Below, piece after piece: positions 47,532-56,619 of a stretch of DNA of 64,000 nucleotides; positions within the stretch are counted from its first letter, which is position 1, and every line of letters starts with the position of its first letter. The stretch lies in NCBI GenBank assembly GCA_903884005.1, contig CAISDA010000078.1, positions 22,405-86,404 on the forward strand. The letters are read 5' to 3'. Under the pieces are notes generated by a model, which was given only the letters and a program-made list of their open reading frames with translations, searched no databases and was not told where the DNA came from. This DNA is from an uncultured Ignavibacteriota bacterium. GTDB taxonomy: Bacteria; Bacteroidota; Ignavibacteria; UBA10030; UBA8401. A program made the position numbers and the translations under genes.

Positions 47532-47708
47532 ATGAATATTATCATTCTCTCTCTGATCTGCAGCGCGGTGATCGGCATGCTCGTTGCCGTGTTCCTTCGT
47601 GTCAAAAAAGCCTTCGATAAAAATTATGACGAATTCGAAGACGAACGCCATCGCGCCGTCGTCGGCACACTCCATGGCAGGAAACTGTCTGAAAAAAATT
47701 CGAAGTGA
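47532..47708 (+). CDS. Small single-pass membrane protein
   Basis: The protein has 58 residues. An N-terminal membrane helix (IIILSLICSAVIGMLVAVFL) is followed by a charged tail (RVKKAFDKNYDEFEDERH, then GRKLSEKN). I start it at 47532, directly at the hydrophobic helix; an open frame from 47478 adds a poor leader. It sits 62 bases after the HerA gene and four bases before the glycosidase gene. I do not recognise a family. A real gene is plausible because helix and charged tail form a coherent small protein. Confidence 0.55.
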   Translation: MNIIILSLICSAVIGMLVAVFLRVKKAFDKNYDEFEDERHRAVVGTLHGRKLSEKNSK

Positions 47709-47711
47709 CCG

Positions 47712-49541
47712 ATGATCTCCCGTTCTCACCCCGTCGGCGCGGAACGATCGCCGATCGCCGCCCGCCATTCGATTCGTTCCCGAAGAACCACTGAGTATCG
47801 CCGCCGCGCAGCATGGCTGTGCGCGTGTATCGTGCTGGTGTCGTGCATCCAGCACCCGGCGCCGTGCGCGGCGCAGCCGGCATCAAAATATGAAATGCGG
47901 GCGGCATGGGTGGCAACCATCGGCGGCATCGATTGGCCCCCTCGCTCGCGCGACGCGGAAGAACAGCGGCGCGCACTAGTGTCCATTCTCGACGATCTTC
48001 ACCGGAAAAATTTCAACGCCGTGTTTTTTCAGGTGCGGACCAAAGGCACGGTGTTCTACCGGTCGGAGCGTGAACCGTGGGCGTCGGAGTTGTCGGGGAC
48101 CGTCGGCAAGGATCCCGGATGGGATCCACTCGCGTTCGCCGTTGCCGAAGCACATAAACGGGGCATGGAGCTTCACGCGTGGTGGAACGCCGCAAAGATC
48201 AGCGGCAAGGAAAACGGTTCGGGCAATGCGTCGGCCTCACGCCTCGTGAGGCAGCATCCCGAGTGGGTGCATCTTGTCGATGATGAATGGTGGCTCGACC
48301 TGGGGAACCCGGACGCGCGGGCCTATACCGAAACCTGTGCCATGGAATGCGCACGGTCGTACGACATCGACGGCATTCAATTCGATTATCTCCGGTATCC
48401 CGGCACGGGGATCGATGACGCCGAGTTGTTCCGCCGGTACGGAGCAGGCATGGAACGGGACGAGTGGCGGCGCAGCAATATCACCGCGTTCGTCCGCGAT
48501 CTCTACCGCGCGCTGCAAAAAGAAAAACCGCGGCTGAAGATCGGATCGACTCCGATCGGCATCTATACGTCCATCCCCGGCGCCCAATCGTCGTTTAACG
48601 GATTCGACGGCGTCTACCAGGACTCCCGCCGCTGGCTGCGCGAAAAAATCCACGATTATGTCGCGCCGCAAATCTACTGGGACATCGGCGAGCAGACGAA
48701 TCCCAATGATCCGGATTTTTCCTCGCTCTGTGCAGATTGGGTCCGTGAACGGTACGGCCGCCAGGTGTTTATCGGCATTGGCGCGTACAGAGAGAATGTG
48801 CGAAGTGAATTGGCGGCCGAAATTGCCACGACGCGGCGAGTGCATGCGGACGGACAGACGTATTTCAGATATCGTCACATCGCCGATTTTCCGTTCGCCG
48901 CCGCGATGTATGTGCATCCGGCGATCGTGCCGCCGATGCTCTGGAAAGATTCCATCCCGCCGCTGCCCCCGGAACATGTCCGCACCGTAGTGGATGCACG
49001 CGGAACCGCATCCATTTCGTGGCAGGCGCCGCAGGCTGCAGCCGACGGCGAAACGCCGTTCCGTTATGTTGTCTATCGTTCAGCGCATGCACCCGTGGCG
49101 ACGGACGACGCGAGCGCCATTTGTGCCGTGCTGCCCTCGAGCGTCACTCTCTATCGCGACGTGCGCCCGTCCGGTAGCCCGGCCTGCGCGTATGCGGTGA
49201 CATCCCTGGATCGGCTCAATAATGAAAGCACGGGATTGACGCTGCAGCAGGACTATGAACGCCTGGCGCTGCGCACCGCGCCCGGATATGCACTCGCACA
49301 GAACTTTCCCAACCCGTTCTCCGGCCGGACATACATTGCCTACCGTCTCGGCGGCCGGAGTGTCGTGGAACTGCGCATCAAGCAGTTCCCGCCGTTCAGG
49401 GATATTATCGTGCTGCACACCGTACAGGATGCCGGATCCTATGTTCTTCCCATCGACGGGAAGAATTTTGCTGCGGGAAAATTCGAGTACGAACTGAGCG
49501 CCGGAGAGTTCGGGGACCGCCGTGTGATGGAGAAACAATAA
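47712..49541 (+). CDS. Secreted GHL10-type glycosyl hydrolase with fibronectin domain and T9SS tail
   Basis: The 609-residue protein has a signal sequence after a basic leader (CACIVLVSCIQHPAPCAAQ). The glycosyl-hydrolase-like 10 (DUF187) domain spans about residues 60-370: MRAAWVATIGGIDWPP, NFNAVFFQVRTKGTVFY, GMELHAWWNAAKIS, GIQFDYLRYPGTGIDDAE and YVAPQIYWDIGEQ. A fibronectin-type segment follows (ASISWQAPQAAADGETPFRYVVY). The tail LAQNFPNPFSGRTYIAYRL is a degenerate type IX sorting domain. Family members are linked to envelope glycans, some to peptidoglycan-derived sugars. Export to the surface is likely; the exact substrate is not known. Confidence 0.86.
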   Translation: MISRSHPVGAERSPIAARHSIRSRRTTEYRRRAAWLCACIVLVSCIQHPAPCAAQPASKYEMRAAWVATIGGIDWPPRSRDAEEQRRALVSILDDLHRKNFNAVFFQVRTKGTVFYRSEREPWASELSGTVGKDPGWDPLAFAVAEAHKRGMELHAWWNAAKISGKENGSGNASASRLVRQHPEWVHLVDDEWWLDLGNPDARAYTETCAMECARSYDIDGIQFDYLRYPGTGIDDAELFRRYGAGMERDEWRRSNITAFVRDLYRALQKEKPRLKIGSTPIGIYTSIPGAQSSFNGFDGVYQDSRRWLREKIHDYVAPQIYWDIGEQTNPNDPDFSSLCADWVRERYGRQVFIGIGAYRENVRSELAAEIATTRRVHADGQTYFRYRHIADFPFAAAMYVHPAIVPPMLWKDSIPPLPPEHVRTVVDARGTASISWQAPQAAADGETPFRYVVYRSAHAPVATDDASAICAVLPSSVTLYRDVRPSGSPACAYAVTSLDRLNNESTGLTLQQDYERLALRTAPGYALAQNFPNPFSGRTYIAYRLGGRSVVELRIKQFPPFRDIIVLHTVQDAGSYVLPIDGKNFAAGKFEYELSAGEFGDRRVMEKQ

Positions 49542-49550
49542 CGCGGCGCG

Positions 49551-50768
49551 CTAATATTCTTTTCTGTTGGCATAAACGTTCATCAACAATCCGGCCATGA
49601 TCATGTACGAACAGAGCGATGATCCTCCATAACTCAGGAATGGAAGCGGGATGCCGATAACGGGCATGAGCCCCATCGTCATGCCGATATTCACCAGCAC
49701 GTGAAATGTCAAGAGCGCAGTGACGCCGATGGCGACCAGACTGCCGAATTTGTTCTTCGCCGTCGACGCCAGCTTGACCCCGTGAAAGAGCAGCACGGCA
49801 AATAATCCGAAGACGACAAGGGCGCCCACAAAGCCGAATTCTTCCCCCGGCACGCAAAAAATAAAATCTGTCCACTGCTTCGGAATAAAATTCAATTGCG
49901 TCTGCGTCCCGTGCAGAAATCCTTTTCCCAGCAGCCCGCCGGATCCGATCGCCACTTTCGCCTGTATCACATTGTAGCCGGCGCCAAGCGGATCGTTGTT
50001 CGGGTCTAAAAATGTCGTGATGCGCTTTTGTTGGTACATCGGCAGCTTTTCATACACCACCTGAACAAAGACGCCGATCATGGTGTTGAATCCGAACATC
50101 AGCGTTGCAAAAAACCTGTCTTCACGCACCATGTAGAGTGCGACCGCAAGCAGCACAAGCACGATAAGGAATGCCGTGGTTCCGATAATAGCAGCCCCCG
50201 CAACGAACGCCGGGGCGATGATGATAACGATCATGAAATTGGACGCTCCGGCCCAATAGAGAATGGGTATCAGCATGCCGACGAATGTGAGCGCGGTTCC
50301 GAAATCGGGCTGCAGCATGATCAGTACACAGGGCAGCGCGACAAACCCCGACGCCTTGATGAGGTCTTTGAGATTTGCCACGTTGATGTTGCTCTTGCTC
50401 AGGTACGACGCCAGCGCCAGTATCGTGGTGACCTTGACGAACTCGGACGGCTGTATCCCCATCCCGCCGACTCCCAGCCAGCTCTTCGATCCGTAGACAA
50501 CTTTTCCCATGACAAGCACAAGCAGCAGGAGAGTGAGGGATGAGAAGAACATAACGTACGCGGTGCGCTGTATCATCCTCAGCGGAACGACCATCGTGAT
50601 CAGCATCGCCGTAAATCCGATCGCGGTCCAGATCACCTGGCGGTAAAAACTGCTTGCCGCATGCGTATCGAACGTGGCGCTGTAAATGGACATCAGGCCG
50701 ACTCCGATCAGCGCAATCGTCGTGATGGCTGTGACACGATCAAAATATTCTTTGAAGAATGAAGGCAT
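49551..50768 (-). CDS. rodA: Rod-shape peptidoglycan polymerase RodA
   Basis: The 405-residue SEDS-family membrane glycosyltransferase polymerises lipid II during side-wall growth with PBP2. About ten membrane segments are present. Conserved stretches are GVGGMGIQPSEFVKVTTILALA, MLQPDFGTALTF, AKVAIGSGGLLGKGFLHGTQ and GMTMGLMPVIGIPLPFLSYGGSS, the last holding the SEDS signature. It ends 39 bases after the PBP2 gene on the minus strand. The mreD-mrdA-rodA order is the common wall-elongation arrangement. Family and role are secure. Confidence 0.95.
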   Translation of the reverse strand: MPSFFKEYFDRVTAITTIALIGVGLMSIYSATFDTHAASSFYRQVIWTAIGFTAMLITMVVPLRMIQRTAYVMFFSSLTLLLLVLVMGKVVYGSKSWLGVGGMGIQPSEFVKVTTILALASYLSKSNINVANLKDLIKASGFVALPCVLIMLQPDFGTALTFVGMLIPILYWAGASNFMIVIIIAPAFVAGAAIIGTTAFLIVLVLLAVALYMVREDRFFATLMFGFNTMIGVFVQVVYEKLPMYQQKRITTFLDPNNDPLGAGYNVIQAKVAIGSGGLLGKGFLHGTQTQLNFIPKQWTDFIFCVPGEEFGFVGALVVFGLFAVLLFHGVKLASTAKNKFGSLVAIGVTALLTFHVLVNIGMTMGLMPVIGIPLPFLSYGGSSLCSYMIMAGLLMNVYANRKEY

Positions 50769-50807
50769 GGAAAATTTCGTTTGTCGTTTGAATTCGTATA
50801 CGCGTCG

Positions 50808-52628
50808 TCACTCTACCAGTTGATCGTTCGGTGTCTGCGCTATGGGCGGTGCTTTTTTCTTGAAGCGAATGAGTTCGCCGTAGATGTACTGTTCCATGCA
50901 CATGCTCGCAATGGGCCCTGCCGCCACGGCGCCGAAGCCCCCGTTTTCCACCAGCACGCAGATTGCAATTTTCGGATTGTCGAACGGGGCGAATCCGATA
51001 AACCACGCGTGATCCCTGCCGTGCGGATTCTGTGCCGTTCCTGTTTTTCCGGCCGCCTGTATCCCGGCGATCCTCACGATGCCTCCCGTGCCGCCCGGCT
51101 CCATGACCACGCGCCGCATGCCCTCGCGCACAATGCCCCATGTCTTCTCGGAGATCTGCACGTCGTGGCGGTCATAGGCGACGGAGTCTGTTTTTTTCGT
51201 CCACTTGTTGTAGATGTAATCGACGGCATGCGGCTGATGATAGTGCCCCTTGTTGGCAAGCATGGCAGCATACACCGCCATTTGCATCGGCGTGACGCCG
51301 ACCTCTCCTTGTCCGATCCCGAGGCTCACCAGGTAGCCCTGCGTCCATTTTCCTTTGCCATACCGTCGGTCGAAATACTCTGTCGACGGCAGCAGTCCCG
51401 AATTTTCTTCGAGGATGTCGACTTTCGTCGATTTGCCGAATCCGAATTCACGCCCGTACTTCGTCCACTCGTCGAATCCGACCTTCAGCATGAGGCCGTA
51501 ATAGAACACGTTGCATGAGCGTTGTATCGATTCGATGACGTTCGTCGATCCGTGGACGTGAAGATCCTTGAACACCCTGTTGCCGAAGGGAAACGCGCCG
51601 CGGCATTGGATGCGATAATTTTCATCGATGAGGCCGTCTTCGAGGCCGGCGATGGCCAGCAGCATTTTGAATGTGGAACCGGGCGGATACCGTGTGAGCG
51701 TGGCGCGATTGAAGAGGGGCATTCCTTCGTCGGTCGTCAGGTCCTTCCAGACTTCCGAGGGGGTGACGCCGCTGAAATTGGAGAGATCATAATCCGGCTT
51801 GCTTGCCATGGCGATGATGCCGCCGGTCGACGGATCGATGGCAACGACCGCGCCCCGTTTTCCCGTCAGGAGCGATTCGGCCAGCGCCTGCACGCGCACA
51901 TCGAGCGCAAGATGCATATCCAGCCCGTCCTTCGGCGGCACGTCGTTCTTGCCGTTGTTGAACGTGCCGATAATCTGTCCCTTCGCATTCTGCGAAATAT
52001 AATCGAACCCCTTGTCGCCGCGCAGGAACTGTTCATACTTCGCCTCGATTCCCGCACTGCCGACAATGTCGCCCGGCTGATAATAATCGCCGAGCTTGTC
52101 CAATTGCCAATCCGAAATTTCTTTTGCATACCCGAGCAGATGCGACATGCGCGCGGACGTGGGATAATAGCGCTTCGATTCCATCTCCACTTCAATGCCG
52201 CCCAGCTTGTCCTTGTGTTCTTCCAACAGCGACAGTATTCTGAAGTCGATATCGCGTTTGATCCGCGTCGGCGTGAACTGCGAATACTTCTTGCCGCGGT
52301 TGATCTTGTCGACCACCATCTCTTCAGGCATCTGGAGGATCTGCGCCAGCAGCGGCAGACTTTTGGTGTTGAAATCGATGGGCGTCAGCATCACCGTATA
52401 CGACGGCCGATTGTCTACCAGGAGCCGGCCGTTGCGATCGTAGATATACCCGCGCACCGGAACCTTCACCACTGTGCGAATGGAGTTTTCTTCCGATTGC
52501 CGCCCGTACTGTTCGCCGTAAATATATTGCAGCTGATAGAGCCGTCCGATGAGGATGAGAAACCCGCAGGAGAGCACAAGCTGAATCACAAATTTTCGTT
52601 TCGGAGAACCGAATTCCTCGCCGATCAT
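50808..52628 (-). CDS. mrdA: Penicillin-binding protein 2 (elongasome transpeptidase)
   Basis: This class B transpeptidase has 606 residues. It starts at ATG 52628 (MIGEEFGSPKRKF), seven bases after the mreD stop; the longer frame overlaps mreD. One N-terminal membrane helix (FVIQLVLSCGFLILIGRLYQ) leads into the dimerisation domain. Catalytic motifs are S318-x-x-K321 in PGSTFKM, S371-C-N in QRSCNVFYYG and K528-T-G in AAGKTGTAQNP. It cross-links side-wall peptidoglycan together with RodA encoded next to it. The family is secure. Confidence 0.94.
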   Translation of the reverse strand: MIGEEFGSPKRKFVIQLVLSCGFLILIGRLYQLQYIYGEQYGRQSEENSIRTVVKVPVRGYIYDRNGRLLVDNRPSYTVMLTPIDFNTKSLPLLAQILQMPEEMVVDKINRGKKYSQFTPTRIKRDIDFRILSLLEEHKDKLGGIEVEMESKRYYPTSARMSHLLGYAKEISDWQLDKLGDYYQPGDIVGSAGIEAKYEQFLRGDKGFDYISQNAKGQIIGTFNNGKNDVPPKDGLDMHLALDVRVQALAESLLTGKRGAVVAIDPSTGGIIAMASKPDYDLSNFSGVTPSEVWKDLTTDEGMPLFNRATLTRYPPGSTFKMLLAIAGLEDGLIDENYRIQCRGAFPFGNRVFKDLHVHGSTNVIESIQRSCNVFYYGLMLKVGFDEWTKYGREFGFGKSTKVDILEENSGLLPSTEYFDRRYGKGKWTQGYLVSLGIGQGEVGVTPMQMAVYAAMLANKGHYHQPHAVDYIYNKWTKKTDSVAYDRHDVQISEKTWGIVREGMRRVVMEPGGTGGIVRIAGIQAAGKTGTAQNPHGRDHAWFIGFAPFDNPKIAICVLVENGGFGAVAAGPIASMCMEQYIYGELIRFKKKAPPIAQTPNDQLVE

Positions 52629-52635
52629 ATCGATC

Positions 52636-53121
52636 CTATACCGAATATTTCCGTGTGAAGACAAACCACGGAAGGAGCGCAACCGCAGTCGTGTAAATTG
52701 TCGCAAACAGTCCGAAGCGTATCATTGCCGTGGCCAGCCCGATGTCGGTGCCCTGCACGAACACGGTAAAATAGATGATGTTATGGGCAACCGACATCAT
52801 CGCGACGATGACGATGAATTGATAACGCCCGATGGTGAAATTCACTTTGTTGTCGTGAAAAAAATATCCGGCAGCAAACCCGACGATTGTTTTGCACAGT
52901 GCCGATAAGCCGAGAAACTGCCCGCTGAGCAGGTCCATCATCACGCCTGCACAGAAGCCCAGTACTGTGGCGGGTATTTGTCCCGATTGCAATGCCGTAT
53001 ACACAACCCAAATGAGGAGAATATCAGGAATAATATTCGCGACAGATAGGAAGGGTATCAGCGTAGTTTGCAGCGCGACGAGCAGAACAGTAATCAACAA
53101 CACACGGACGGAGTGGGGCAT
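52636..53121 (-). CDS. mreD: Rod shape-determining protein MreD
   Basis: The small membrane protein, 161 residues from ATG 53121, has about five membrane segments (VLLITVLLVALQTTLIPFLSV, then ILLIWVVYTALQ). The family-typical GFCAGVMMDLLSGQFLGLSALCKTIVGF is present. A TTG start at 53142 would add seven residues; neither has a strong ribosome-binding site. It works with MreC, RodA and PBP2 in the elongasome. mreB and mreC are not upstream, where the thiamine riboswitch region lies instead, so they must be elsewhere. Confidence 0.87.
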   Translation of the reverse strand: MPHSVRVLLITVLLVALQTTLIPFLSVANIIPDILLIWVVYTALQSGQIPATVLGFCAGVMMDLLSGQFLGLSALCKTIVGFAAGYFFHDNKVNFTIGRYQFIVIVAMMSVAHNIIYFTVFVQGTDIGLATAMIRFGLFATIYTTAVALLPWFVFTRKYSV

Positions 53122-53142
53122 TCCATTCACAATCTTGTACAA

Positions 53143-53287
53143 TGTTTAAAATGGCGGACACGATCTTCATTCCTAAAAGTACCGTAAAAAACAAAAAGAA
53201 GCAATGAAGGAAGCGGTGGAATTTGCCGAATAGTTGCTTTTCATCCCGATCGTCGATATATTAGTACGTGTTCATTGAGATAGTGTG
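53143..53287. other. Intergenic region upstream of the TPP riboswitch
   Basis: This stretch separates the divergent mreD and thiamine operons. It is AT-richer than its surroundings and must hold both promoters. I cannot place a -7/-33 Bacteroidota-type promoter with confidence. No gene is seen. Confidence 0.4.
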
Positions 53288-53372
53288 AGCCGTTAGGGGT
53301 GTCGGGTTCTGCAAACCGCCGACTGAGATTATACCCTCGACCTGATCTGGATAATGCCAGCGTAGGAAAACG
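53288..53372 (+). promoter_or_regulatory. TPP (THI-box) riboswitch aptamer
   Basis: The conserved TPP aptamer blocks appear in order with normal spacing: AGGGGT at 53295-53300, CTGAGA at 53323-53328, ACCC at 53333-53336, ACCTGAT at 53340-53346 and GGATAATGCCAGCGTAGG at 53349-53366. P1 can close through CGTT (53291) and AACG (53369), and the P2 pair is GGGT/ACCC. The riboswitch binds thiamine pyrophosphate and should switch off the downstream TonB receptor, kinase and transporter genes when TPP is abundant. Confidence 0.95.
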
Positions 53373-53388
53373 AAGAAGAGGATTTCTA

Positions 53389-53435
53389 AGCCGTTGCTGA
53401 TGCGTTCATTATTCAGTAACGGCTGTTTTCATTTT
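53389..53435 (+). terminator. Intrinsic terminator of the riboswitch expression platform
   Basis: AGCCGTTGCTGA (53389-53400) pairs along its whole length with TCAGTAACGGCT (53413-53424), giving a 12-base-pair stem with one G-U pair. The T-rich tail GTTTTCATTTT follows. This fits transcription attenuation after the TPP aptamer. The heptamer AGCCGTT of its 5' arm also occurs at 53288-53294 in the aptamer leader, which suggests a pairing switch. Confidence 0.85.
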
Positions 53436-53497
53436 AAAGGGTCCAGCCCGCTCTTCGGCGGCGTGCGTGCGGGACCCATTATCAGGATGTGTGTGTG

Positions 53498-55918
53498 ATG
53501 ATATTGTATGTGCGTGCTGCCCTCATTGTGATGCTGAGCGCCGGCTCACTGTTCGGCCGCGATATTCGCGGACTCGTAATCGCCGGCGATACCCGCCAGC
53601 CGCTTGACGGCGCCATCGTCGGGATTCCGAATTCGCGCTTCCAAATGCAGTCGGGACCAGACGGCAGGTTCCTCCTTCCCAATGTCCCCGAGGATGCTGC
53701 CGCCCTGACCGTTCGATTTCTCGGCTATTCAACCGAAACCGTCGCTCTCCCGGTAGGAACGGGCGATCTGGTGATCGTGCTGCATGAAGTGATCCTCCCC
53801 GCCCGCGGTGTTATTGTGACCGCAGCGCGCGCGAGAGAGAATGAAACGCCTATCACTTTTTCGACGGTGAAAGCCCAGGAGATCAAAGAACGATACACGG
53901 TGAAAGATATCCCCGTGCTGTTGTCCGAATTGCCGTCTACGACGTACTATTCGGAGAGCGGCAACGGAATCGGATACACCTATTTGAACATCCGCGGGTT
54001 CGATCAGCGCCGCATCGCAGTCATGGTCAACGGCGTGCCTCAGAACGATCCGGAGGATCACAGCGTATATTGGCTCGATTTCCCCGACCTGGCATCGAAT
54101 CTTGACGACATCCAGGTCCAGCGCGGCGCCGGCAGCATGACCATCGGCGCGCCTGCAATCGGCGGATCGATCAATCTCGTCACGACAAATTTTGCACGAG
54201 AGAAGGGGTTGTATGTGTCTGCCGGCGCAGGCTCGTTCGACACGCGCAAGTATTCGTTCGCGGCGCACTCGGGCATTTTCGATGACCGCTATGCGGTCTA
54301 TGCGCGCTTGTCCACAATAGCAAGCAATGGATACCGCGATAATTCCTGGGTGGACTTTGGCAGTTATTTTCTTGGGGCCGTCAGGTTCGACAACAACATG
54401 TCCACGCAGATCAACCTCTACGGAGGGCCCGTCGCCGACCACCTTGCCTATTACGGAATCGCGAAAGGCGACGTGACGGACAGGGTGCTCCGGAAGTACA
54501 ATCCGATCGCCCGTCCCGAAGAGATCGAAAATTTTTCTCAGCCTCATTACGAGCTCATCAACGAATGGCAGGCTGCCCCGGGCATTACCGTGAACAACAC
54601 AGTGTTCTATATCAAGGGAACCGGGTTCTTCGATTATGACGGCTCATGGGCGCCGTACAGTTATTACCGGATCACGAAGAGCAACGGATTCGATGTCGCC
54701 GGCGATCCCGACACGCTCTATATTCCGAACGCACTCATCCATGCTTTTGTCGAGAACAATCAGTTCGGATGGGTGCCGCGCGCCACGATCGATCATGCCG
54801 GCGGCACTCTCATTGTCGGAGGTGAGCTTCGCTTCCATCGATCGGAACACTGGGGAACGCTGAAGTGGGGTGAAGGCATCCCTGCCGGCGTGACGCCGGA
54901 TTATCGGTACTATTCCTACCACGGTGCAAAAACGATGGCCTCCCTCTACGGGCACGACCTCTATCGATTGACCGATCGGTTCATGGCCATGGCCGATATC
55001 CAATGCGCCTACTCGGCGTACCGTCTCTATGACGAGCAGTATGTCGGCACCGATTTCACAAAGCCGTATCTGTTCCTCAACCCGAAATTCGGAATTAATT
55101 ATGCGGCTTCCGAGAATTTGCGCGCCTATGCGACGATCTCACGCACCTCTCGCGAACCGGAACTGAAAAATCTCTACAATGCTGCAGAGGCAAGCACACC
55201 TGTCTCGTGGGGGGCCGTGACGCCCCAGTTCGGGCTGAAGGCGGACGGAACGTACGATGTTACCTCGCCCCTTGTCACAGAAGAAACGATGAATGCTGCG
55301 GAGTTTGGCGCCGGCTATACAACTGAGGAACTTTCAGTAAGTCTTAATGCTTATATAATGGAGTTCGACAATGAAATAGTGAAAAGCGGACGCGTCGACA
55401 GATTCGGGCAGCCGGTGACCGGAAACGCCGAAAAGACAGTCCATCGCGGCATTGAACTCAGCGCTCATTGGCACCCTGTGCCTGCGATCGACGTGTCGGG
55501 TAACGCCGCATTCAGCAGGAACATATTCATTCATCACACGGAATTCGAACTCGACGCACAATACGCCGCTGTCCCGATCGTGCTCGATCAAAAACGCATC
55601 AGCGGCTTTCCCGACCTGATCGCGAACGTTCGCGTCACGCTCCGTCTTGAACCCGTGGCGGTTTCATGTGCCGTCCGGCATGTCGGGAAGTTTTACACGA
55701 CCAACCGCGAGGAAGAACAGCGAACGGTCGATGCGTTTTCCGTTGCAGAGTGCTCGGCCTCCTACACGGTGAGCAATGTGTTCTCTCTTCGGTCGATCGA
55801 ACTCAGGTGCGAGGTGTCGAACCTCTTCGACAAACTCTATGCGCCGAACGGTGAGGGAGACCAATATTTTCCGGCTGCAACACGTTCGGCATTTTTTACC
55901 GTTGGTATAGAATTGTAA
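53498..55918 (+). CDS. TonB-dependent receptor, predicted thiamine uptake
   Basis: The 806-residue receptor has a signal peptide (LIVMLSAGSLFG). A carboxypeptidase-regulatory-like domain follows (GLVIAGDTRQPLDGAIVGIP), then a plug (YTYLNIRGFDQRRIAVMVNGVPQNDPEDH, QVQRGAGSMTIGAPAIGGSIN) and a barrel ending in FFTVGIEL. I start at ATG 53498, ten bases after AGGA; a GTG at 53489 is also open. The gene lies right behind the TPP riboswitch and upstream of thiamine pyrophosphokinase. Import of thiamine or its phosphates across the outer membrane is therefore strongly suggested. Energy comes from TonB-ExbBD, encoded elsewhere. Confidence 0.9.
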   Translation: MILYVRAALIVMLSAGSLFGRDIRGLVIAGDTRQPLDGAIVGIPNSRFQMQSGPDGRFLLPNVPEDAAALTVRFLGYSTETVALPVGTGDLVIVLHEVILPARGVIVTAARARENETPITFSTVKAQEIKERYTVKDIPVLLSELPSTTYYSESGNGIGYTYLNIRGFDQRRIAVMVNGVPQNDPEDHSVYWLDFPDLASNLDDIQVQRGAGSMTIGAPAIGGSINLVTTNFAREKGLYVSAGAGSFDTRKYSFAAHSGIFDDRYAVYARLSTIASNGYRDNSWVDFGSYFLGAVRFDNNMSTQINLYGGPVADHLAYYGIAKGDVTDRVLRKYNPIARPEEIENFSQPHYELINEWQAAPGITVNNTVFYIKGTGFFDYDGSWAPYSYYRITKSNGFDVAGDPDTLYIPNALIHAFVENNQFGWVPRATIDHAGGTLIVGGELRFHRSEHWGTLKWGEGIPAGVTPDYRYYSYHGAKTMASLYGHDLYRLTDRFMAMADIQCAYSAYRLYDEQYVGTDFTKPYLFLNPKFGINYAASENLRAYATISRTSREPELKNLYNAAEASTPVSWGAVTPQFGLKADGTYDVTSPLVTEETMNAAEFGAGYTTEELSVSLNAYIMEFDNEIVKSGRVDRFGQPVTGNAEKTVHRGIELSAHWHPVPAIDVSGNAAFSRNIFIHHTEFELDAQYAAVPIVLDQKRISGFPDLIANVRVTLRLEPVAVSCAVRHVGKFYTTNREEEQRTVDAFSVAECSASYTVSNVFSLRSIELRCEVSNLFDKLYAPNGEGDQYFPAATRSAFFTVGIEL

Positions 55919-55967
55919 CCCTGCTGTGCGGAGATGTGCAGCGCTTTATTTCAGAAAAGGATTGATC

Positions 55968-56615
55968 ATGAATACCTCACGCGTTTTTTCATTCACCGAC
56001 GCTGTCGTTGTCTGCAACGGCGAGATCGGAATGACCAAGGTAGAGTTTCTCGCACTCGTGCAGCACAACCCGTTCATTGTCTGTGCCGACGGCGGGGCAA
56101 ATCGATTGAGACGATGGAAGATCCGTCCCCATATCATCATCGGTGATCTGGATTCTCTCATCCCTCTCACAAAGCGGGTGTTCTCCGATATCGAGACGCT
56201 TCACATGCCAGACCAAAACACAACGGACCTTGAAAAAGTGCTCGAGTATCTCATCGACCATCGATATTCAAGGGCAGTCGTTGTCGGCGCAACGGGCAAT
56301 CAGATCGACCATACGCTCGCCAATATCAGCATTATGCTGAAATTCCGTGGCAAGATCGATCTTCTGTTCAAAGACACGGAGTTCGATGTGTTCATCGTCG
56401 AAGGTGCGACAACACTTACAACCGTTCCAGGACAGCGTCTGTCGCTCATGCCGATCGGCCTCTGCTCGGGCATTACAACAGTCGGCCTTCGCTATACGCT
56501 CTCCGACGAGTCTATGGCCTTCGGCGTCCGCGAAGGCATCAGCAACGAGGCGACGGGGGAAAAAGTCACGGTGTCGGTGAGGGACGGCAGCTTGTTGATG
56601 ATGGTGAAACGATGA
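55968..56615 (+). CDS. Thiamine pyrophosphokinase
   Basis: The 215-residue cytoplasmic enzyme transfers pyrophosphate from ATP to thiamine to give TPP directly. Family motifs are CADGGANRLRRW, IIIGDLDSL, MPDQNTTDLEKVLEYL and GATGNQIDHTLANISIM. The C-terminal SLMPIGLCSGITTVGLRYTL segment is also typical. ATG 55968 follows AAAAGGA by six bases; the frame from 55926 would add a poor leader. It lies between the riboswitch-controlled receptor and the symporter, four bases before the latter. In this operon it traps imported thiamine as cofactor. The bacterial symbol thiN would apply. Confidence 0.93.
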   Translation: MNTSRVFSFTDAVVVCNGEIGMTKVEFLALVQHNPFIVCADGGANRLRRWKIRPHIIIGDLDSLIPLTKRVFSDIETLHMPDQNTTDLEKVLEYLIDHRYSRAVVVGATGNQIDHTLANISIMLKFRGKIDLLFKDTEFDVFIVEGATTLTTVPGQRLSLMPIGLCSGITTVGLRYTLSDESMAFGVREGISNEATGEKVTVSVRDGSLLMMVKR

Positions 56616-56619
56616 TGCC

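Noticed and set aside
51522..52658. Plus-strand open frame (378 codons) opposite mrdA
   Set aside because: Antisense shadow of a well-supported PBP2 gene with all catalytic motifs.
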